Part shown: positions 58,801 through 64,000 of the stretch, piece after piece
How the letters are laid out: each line of letters starts with the position of its first letter
Position numbering within the stretch: the stretch's first letter is position 1
Assembly (NCBI GenBank): GCA_012656075.1
Contig: JAAKBF010000382.1
Location: 207,985-271,984, forward strand
From: Phytophthora hibernalis
Lineage: Eukaryota > Oomycota > Peronosporomycetes > Peronosporales > Peronosporaceae
Direction of reading: 5' to 3'
DNA: 64,000 bases
Made by a program: the position numbers and the translations under genes
Notes under the pieces: model-generated
What the model was told of the DNA's origin: nothing
What the model saw: the letters and a program-made list of their open reading frames with translations, nothing else
Database searches by the model: none

Positions 58801-59063
58801 GACAAGCGGTGCGTTTGCCACGTTATCCTGTCCGTGGTTGCATCGTTGTGGTGCGTTCTCACCTGTGTGCGCCTATCTATTTCATTATGTGCAGCATGTA
58901 CCTGTGCAACACCGTACGTAAAGATGGCCCGCACCTGTCCACGACTTGTTTTCAAGTCTTCCACGAGATGTGGGACTGCGGACGCGATATCCCTCTGAGC
59001 AGATGCGGGCTCCGGGGGATGCGAGTGTGGAGGACGAGGACAGCGACGGATAGCGCGGTTTAG
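55853..59063 (+). pseudogene. piggyBac-like transposase gene, probable introns, broken
   Basis: From an ATG at 55853 comes a basic start (RKAARAAATEPTRKKPRTED). A frame change leads to a long acidic region ending at TGA 56692. The DDE_Tnp_1_7 domain starts near 56890 (LLFFLPPWFWGEVAKETNRY). First Asp: KLNFDEGMLQSRS. Second: HKWGTKLFLTCDALNAYFL. The third block reads VIAIERFYSS, with Glu where Asp is usual. QLVRDYHKWMGGVDVHHQLR follows, then a Cys-rich tail (CKVCS, KRGRPR, YLCNTVRKDG, CFQVFHEMWDCG). Probable introns are 57536-57653 (GTACGT...TGTAG, restoring YFLRLDVYCG) and 58478-58555 (GTATGT...CTCAG); 58055-58155 and 58809-58894 are weaker. Several frame gaps remain. The enzyme would move DNA at TTAA; no ends were found. 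Confidence 0.8.
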
Positions 59064-59616
59064 TGATTGGCGCTGGCAGAGTGATGTCGCAACCAGAACT
59101 GAAGCGACACTGATCTGCAGTGACAGAGCAGCGGAGGCGGTCGCCATCAGCAAATCGACGCCTCGACACGTCGTATCGTGATGTGTGTGCGCGAAGAAAT
59201 AAACAGCCCTAACAAAACCAATGCATGCACTTCTCATTTAGGAGGCGACTGTCTCTCCATGTTCGTGTTTGTGCCGGTTCTGCAGTGGGTTCACCATTTG
59301 GTAATCTGGCTCTGGTGAACAGGGCAGTAACATGTTTATTCAGCCTACACGTTTCGTTCGCAATTGTTTAGTTTTACAGCGTACATACCTGCCACAGGTA
59401 TGCTCTCCTTACTAATCGGGAAAGTAATAGGAAAATTGACCCCTTGCCCGCGAGTATACAAAATCACCGCTAGATTAACAGAGTCAGGCACGTTCATCGG
59501 ATATGTATGCACCCAAAACGACTCCTGAACAACTTGTGTCCGGTGAATGGGGGTTAATAACTGGGAATATAATTTCCTCGATAAGAGTCGTATGACGAAT
59601 CTGATTGGGGTGATTG
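59064..59616. other. Spacer
   Basis: No gene is seen between the piggyBac tail and the hAT MITE. Confidence 0.4.
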
Positions 59617-59756
59617 CAGGGGCGGATCTTCAGTCAAAATGGGGGCGCATGCCTCCCCATTTGTTTTGAGAAAATGTCCAAATTTAGGTCAATTTGTGCA
59701 GGGTTGCCGATTTTTTTGGCCCTGTGCCCCTTATTTTAGTGCTGGCTCCGTCCCTG
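59617..59756. mobile_element. hAT-type MITE, 140 bases, with perfect 8-base target duplication
   Basis: The ends CAGGGGCGGATC and (complement) CAGGGACGGAGC differ at two of twelve positions. GGTGATTG is duplicated exactly at 59609-59616 and 59757-59764. Eight-base duplications and CAGGGGCGGA-type ends are marks of hAT elements. There is no coding capacity. Confidence 0.9.
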
Positions 59757-59936
59757 GGTGATTGTGCTTTCACATCGCTTTAGCAGGATTGGATTTGGAA
59801 TATTTAAACGTACCATGCGGTAAGTTACGGTAATTCAGCTGCATAAAAGCATGTTGGCGTAGGCGTAATAATGACTGGGATGCAACAAAAGCTATCCGTA
59901 TGAATACAGGCATATCAAATTCCTCCGATCGACAAT

Positions 59937-60248
59937 TGTAACGGGGCTAGAGCCACGTTATACTGCTTGCACTATAGAGTGCTCTAAGGAAGCTTGATTA
60001 AGACGAACGTCCGAGAAGGACGTACGGGATTTAAGGTTAAAATAACTATGTTATTAGGAGTAGACCCTGGCGGAAGGCCAGGGTCAATGGGCCACCCAAC
60101 TAGGAGTCCCTCTCTAATTCAATGAAACTGAAATATGTAACTGCACTTCTGACCAATCAGATAGTGCCAGGTCACTGTCCCCCTTTGACCAATGGGGGAC
60201 AGAACCTCTAAATGTAGATATGACAGAACGATACGGAGGCCCGTTTCA
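59937..60248 (-). repeat. Gypsy 3' LTR
   Basis: On the minus strand it runs from TGAAACGGGCC (60248) to AGCCCCGTTACA (59937), 312 bases with imperfect inverted ends. It is preceded by a purine-rich tract. The termini resemble the solo LTR at 34789-35093. Confidence 0.7.
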
Positions 60249-60262
60249 CCCTCCCCCACTTA
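60249..60262 (-). other. Polypurine tract
   Basis: The minus strand reads AAGTGGGGGAGGG directly before the LTR, the expected plus-strand primer of an LTR retrotransposon. This also fixes the element's orientation. Confidence 0.65.
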
Positions 60263-60724
60263 AGGGAGCAAACACAGTGAGCGAAGATAGAAAACGAAAA
60301 GGAAAAGTCTGAGGACCTCTCGGGTCGAACGCGGGGAACCACAGTGACAAACTTGATTGGAGATGGAGAACGCGGGAGCAGCGACGAAACCGGACGGAGC
60401 TACACCAGCGGCGGGCGCGCCGCCACCACACCAGGATGGCATGACGCCAGCGGCGACGGCGCAGGCAACGGCAACACGGGGTGCGCATGACGTAACGCAC
60501 GCGACTGTCGCTGCAGCAACTCCGCAGACGACACGTGCGCTGGTCGGTGAGCTGATGGATCCGTTTGACTTGTACGACGGAAGCGGCGCGCGTGACCGCG
60601 CGTCGGACGACGAGCTTCGGCGCTACTTCGTGGACTTCCGCGCGACTCGTGGCAAAGGCGATGATGGATACAGCGCCGAGTCGCTGCGGTCGTCGTGGAA
60701 CGGCTTCATCCGACATTGGAACAC

Positions 60725-63700
60725 TCAGCCCAACGTCCGCATTTGATTCGCCAACAGCTGGCGCAGCGTGAAGGCCACTCCCTGAGCAGCCTCCGCCGGC
60801 GCCTCCACAACGCGTGTCATCCGGCGTATCGTATCTGCTACGTCGCGTTCCGCGAGGGAACTGCCAGCACTGCGGCGCGGGATCAGCTCCTTCTCGACGA
60901 GACTGGGATGAAGAAAACCAGCGTCGCAGTCCCGATGATGATCTCCGTTCTCTGGGACGCTCCGGCGCGTTACTGCTGCACCAGTCCCGGTCTCTGCCTC
61001 GTACGCTTCCACCACATTGGGCGCGTCAAGCAGAGTCGCGCGCGCCTCTCACGTATCGTCCGCGGGAGGAAATCCAAGCCAGCGCACACGGTACCGGCAG
61101 TTACGGTGGATACGCGACATACGGCGCGGGACGCCCCACGGTTCGTATTACTGGAGCCACGATGATCGTCCGTGTGATCCACAATACAGTCGACGATCCA
61201 ACGATGGTCGCCAGCCGTATCCACAAGCGGGGGCGGGCCATCACGCTGGAAGATGGCCGGCACGGACGGATCAGCCTCCATGGTACGAGCAGCGTGACTG
61301 GAGTTATCACGAGACGCACCGGAAAGAGCGCTGGGATCCTCCGCACGACAAGCGAGTGTCATGGGAGCGCTACGAGACCGTTCAATCGCGGTCGCAGGAG
61401 ACGTGGCAGCAGCGCCACGTCGAGCGTCTCCCGCGGGATCATAGTTCAAGTCGTTATGAGGCGGGACATCGATCTGGCGAGCCTCGTCGGGAGCCAGCGT
61501 CTGCGCCGCTCGCAGACGAGTCAACGCCGGGAAAGTCGGCGCTGCGGGGTTCAGTGTCTCGCTTGGACTAGGTGAGCCACCAAGCCGAGCAGGCTGAGTT
61601 GAGTGCTCTGGACAACTTGCAGGAACTGGAGTCCTCGGAAGGAGGTCGGCGAGCTGCGCGGAGCGACCGTCAGATCCAGAAACAGGACTCGATGCAGCGG
61701 ACGCTGCTTCAACTTCGGGAGTGGACGGGATTTCGCGAGGAGCAAGGTCCCGGGAAGAAGCGGAAGGTTGATCAGTACGCTCCGCCGCGCGAGGAGTCTC
61801 GTGTTCCGATCGAGGAGGCGAAGGAGGATCCGGATCATGAGGAGGAGAAGGACGCTTCTCCTGACTCGCGGCGCCAGGGTAGTCGACGGGTAGTAACGCT
61901 TGAGTCACCCCACGTTCTACGTGGGGTGGAGTCGCATAGTGGTCGGAATATCGAGCGTGTAGGCGTCTGCTTTGACAGCCGTAACCATAAACGGACCAAT
62001 GAACCGTGACAGTAGGTTGTTGGCGCCGAGATTAGTCACGGTGCCAGGTTGAATGCCTGCGACGGAGAGTAGAACCTTGTTGCCAACATAATACACGTCC
62101 GTGTTCTTGCGTCCTCTCTTGTCTGCATTTTCTTTCTGCTTGTCGACATCTTGGGCGATTGTGTCGCGCACAAAGCGCACGACGGATTGTCTGCCCAGCA
62201 GGAAGTCCGAAATCGCTGCGGAGTCCGTGGCCGTGAGGTCAGTCGTCTTCTCGAAGTTGGCCACAGCGGATCCGGAACCGGTCGCCGGATCATGAATGGC
62301 AGGAAAAGACACGGCACGTTTCGCTGGTGCTGCAGGGTTGGTCAAAGCATTGGCAGCCCAATCGACGATCGCGTTGTTCTTGGAATTGGTGACGTCGGCG
62401 CGTGCCGACGCCTCTTCTACTGTCGGACTCTGAAATGTAGATTTGCGTCGCCAGAACGAATCCATTCCACCCCTACCAAGAGTCGGACCACTCGCAGCCG
62501 TGGACTCGCCCACCGCAAAAGAGCAGGGACGAAGAACGGCGTCAATCCAGTTGACGCATGGACGGCGTTGTTCAACGCCAACTCGGCTAACGGCAAGAAC
62601 GAGCTCCAAGACGCGTACGACGTCGTGTATCTGCGTAAGATGTCTTCAAGAACGCGGTTCACGCGCTCAGTCTGGCCGTCAGTTTCAGGATGGGCAGCCG
62701 TGGACATCACCAGGCGAGTGCCCAAGAGCTCGAAGAGTTGAGTCCAGAAGGCCGACGTGAACCGCGGGTCGCGGTCCGACACAATAGACGAGGAAGGCCG
62801 ACGTGAACCGCGGGTCGTGGTCCGACACAATAGACGAGGGAAGGCCGTGGTGTCTGAAGACGATGTCGACAAACAGAGCCGGTGCTTCTGCGCTGACCGA
62901 CGCCGGAATCGGCGCCATATGGGCCATCTTGCTGAACCGGTCGACGAACACGACGACGCCGACATTGTCATCAGCGTCTGGAGGCAAGCCAAAGATGAAT
63001 TCCATGCTGACCGACGACCACGCATCGGACGCAACCGGAAGTGGACGGAGTGGAGCTTGCGAAGACGGCGCGGGTATGAACGCGCTGGTAGACTCACACG
63101 AACGAACCCATTTTCCGATCCACTTGTACATGTGGGCCAGAAGAAGTCGCGCGACGGCGCGAGAATGTTTTCTCGCGCCCCAGATGTCCGCCACTTGGAG
63201 TGCCGTGGTACACGTGCATCATACGAGCTCTAAGGTCGTCGTCAAGAGGAACGACGACGAGCGGAACGTCGAAGCGATCGACGATGTAGATCGTACTGCC
63301 GGACATTGAGTCCAGAATGATGTCCTTGCGGGGAATCGGAGTCTGAGCCGGAATGGTCGCATCGTTCAGCTTGTTGAATGCGTGAACGATGCATCATCCG
63401 CCGGTGGCCTTCTTTACGCAGAAGGTCGAACATGAGTGCGTGGAGATGCTTTCCCGCACGTGACCTGCTTTGTGACGGCCTTCGAAGAAATCATCGATCG
63501 CTTGCCTGATCGCGCGACAGGCCACTGCCGTCACGCAGTACTTGGCGCATGGCACGAGGTCGATCTCATGCCGCATGTCGCGGTCTTTGGGAAGGGTCGC
63601 CGGGATCTTCTCAGAAAAACGTCCGCGTACTTGCGAGCGAGATCGTAGACAGGATTACCACTCGCCTTCAGCGCGTCCCAGGATTGGGCTGCAAAGCGTT

Positions 63701-64000
63701 CCTCACGTGTTGACTTGTGTTCAGCGCCTTCGGGGCGTTCGCGTTTGCCGCCGAAGCCGAGCCAGACGCAATGGCGTTGAACGAAGCCGTCGCGTCCGCT
63801 GTCGTGAGCAAGCAGAATTGTTCCACGCCACCGCGACGAAGGTCGCGTAGGAAGCCCTTCCAGGATTGAACAGGAAGCTCCGTGAGCGCAGACGCTGTGC
63901 GCGGCGGATTATGTACGCGCACGTCGCGCGCGTACGACTCGTCTCCGTTGTGCTTGATGGCGTGGATACCTTCCATGTCAGCGACGGCCCTCGTGCTTGA
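60725..64000 (-). pseudogene. Gypsy pol: truncated RT, integrase, chromodomain
   Basis: From the right edge: ALTELPVQSWKGFLRDLRRG, then the reverse transcriptase start (MRHEIDLVP, AIDDFFEGRHKAGHVRESIS, FCVKKATGG). At about 63285 the sequence jumps from SMSGSTIY to VDRFDVPLVVVPLDDDLRAR, so the catalytic reverse transcriptase and RNase H are gone. Integrase follows: HVYHGTPSGGHLGREKT (zinc-binding His), VVVFVDRFSKMAHMAP (first Asp), IVSDRDPRFTSAFW (second Asp), HPETDGQTERVNR (Glu). A 46-base tandem duplication splits the second-Asp block. After TMRLHPT two stops occur. A Pro-rich linker leads to the chromodomain (DGPPPLVDTAGDHRWIVDCI, then YRVRWLGFPPADDT-stop-E, with TGA where Trp TGG is expected; about 61250-61000) and a tail to 60725. 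Confidence 0.85.
62747..62838. repeat. 46-base tandem duplication inside integrase
   Basis: Two copies of a 46-base unit (GAAGGCCGACGTGAACCGCG and onward) lie back to back, differing at one base (CGGGTCGCGG versus CGGGTCGTGG). It repeats the coding of IVSDxDPRFTSAF and shifts the frame. Confidence 0.9.

Larger units (their letters stand above)
59937..64000 (-). mobile_element. Chromodomain gypsy retrotransposon, 3' part, runs off the window
   Basis: Read on the minus strand from the right edge: the region before reverse transcriptase, the reverse transcriptase start, integrase, chromodomain, polypurine tract (60249-60262) and 3' LTR (59937-60248). Most of reverse transcriptase and RNase H is deleted. 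The 5' LTR and gag must lie to the right of this window. Confidence 0.85.

Noticed and set aside
60357..61575. Plus-strand open frames that look like a gag or antisense gene
   Set aside because: The opposite strand carries a clear chromodomain and Pro-rich linker continuous with the gypsy integrase. The polypurine tract and LTR also fix the minus orientation, so the plus frames are most simply shadows.

Overview
The window looks like nuclear DNA of an oomycete, most likely in the Peronosporales (Phytophthora or a downy mildew). Four things support this. A short minus-strand gene near 19.5-20.0 kb carries a signal peptide, RLLR and an EER motif in the order and spacing of RxLR effectors. Initiator plus flanking-promoter-region (TCATT followed by CTTTTTGC-like) signals lie 30-60 bases before three related secreted-protein genes. 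Conventional genes have 61-70 base GT-AG introns, often with GTACGT donors. The repeat load is oomycete-like: Crypton, Helitron, piggyBac, pogo/Tigger, Mutator-like, copia and chromodomain gypsy remnants.

Layout. 1-12.1 kb: two very similar secreted-protein genes in inverted orientation (2485-4356 +, 10192-12053 -) around a pogo/Tigger element (5550-7116) and AT-rich spacer rich in the octamer TACATGTA. 12.1-20.4 kb: the most gene-like stretch, with an eroded minus gene, a four-exon gene of unknown function (14554-16894 +), a convergent six-exon GPI-transamidase subunit PIG-U gene (16989-18655 -), a 267-base MITE and the RxLR-type gene. 20.7-25.4 kb: a Crypton-type recombinase fragment cut by a copia element with a 5' LTR, a primer site, a broken gag-pol and a head-to-head inverted end. 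26.7-29.6 kb: a Mutator-like transposase. 30.2-31.5 kb: a tRNA-like sequence and gene remnants. 32.4-35.3 kb: a Harbinger-like transposase cut by a second pogo element, itself cut by a solo LTR. 36.0-37.8 kb: the third secreted-family member. 40.9-42.4 kb: a third pogo-like element. 43.9-52.0 kb: a Crypton recombinase followed by a Helitron Rep-helicase gene, which is interrupted by a 1.2 kb pogo-like deletion derivative, a 102-base MITE and a 63-base palindrome. 53-59 kb: mariner and piggyBac remnants. 59.6-64 kb: a hAT MITE and a minus-strand chromodomain gypsy element running off the right edge.

Nearly every gene, host or transposon, is broken by one-base gaps, many of them in homopolymers. 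The conserved PIG-U gene is affected too, so part of this may be residual long-read error and 'pseudogene' calls here are provisional. Within the transposons there are also clear real lesions: insertions with target duplications, 26- and 46-base tandem duplications, internal deletions and replaced catalytic residues. All product calls come from motifs read by eye; no database search was run.
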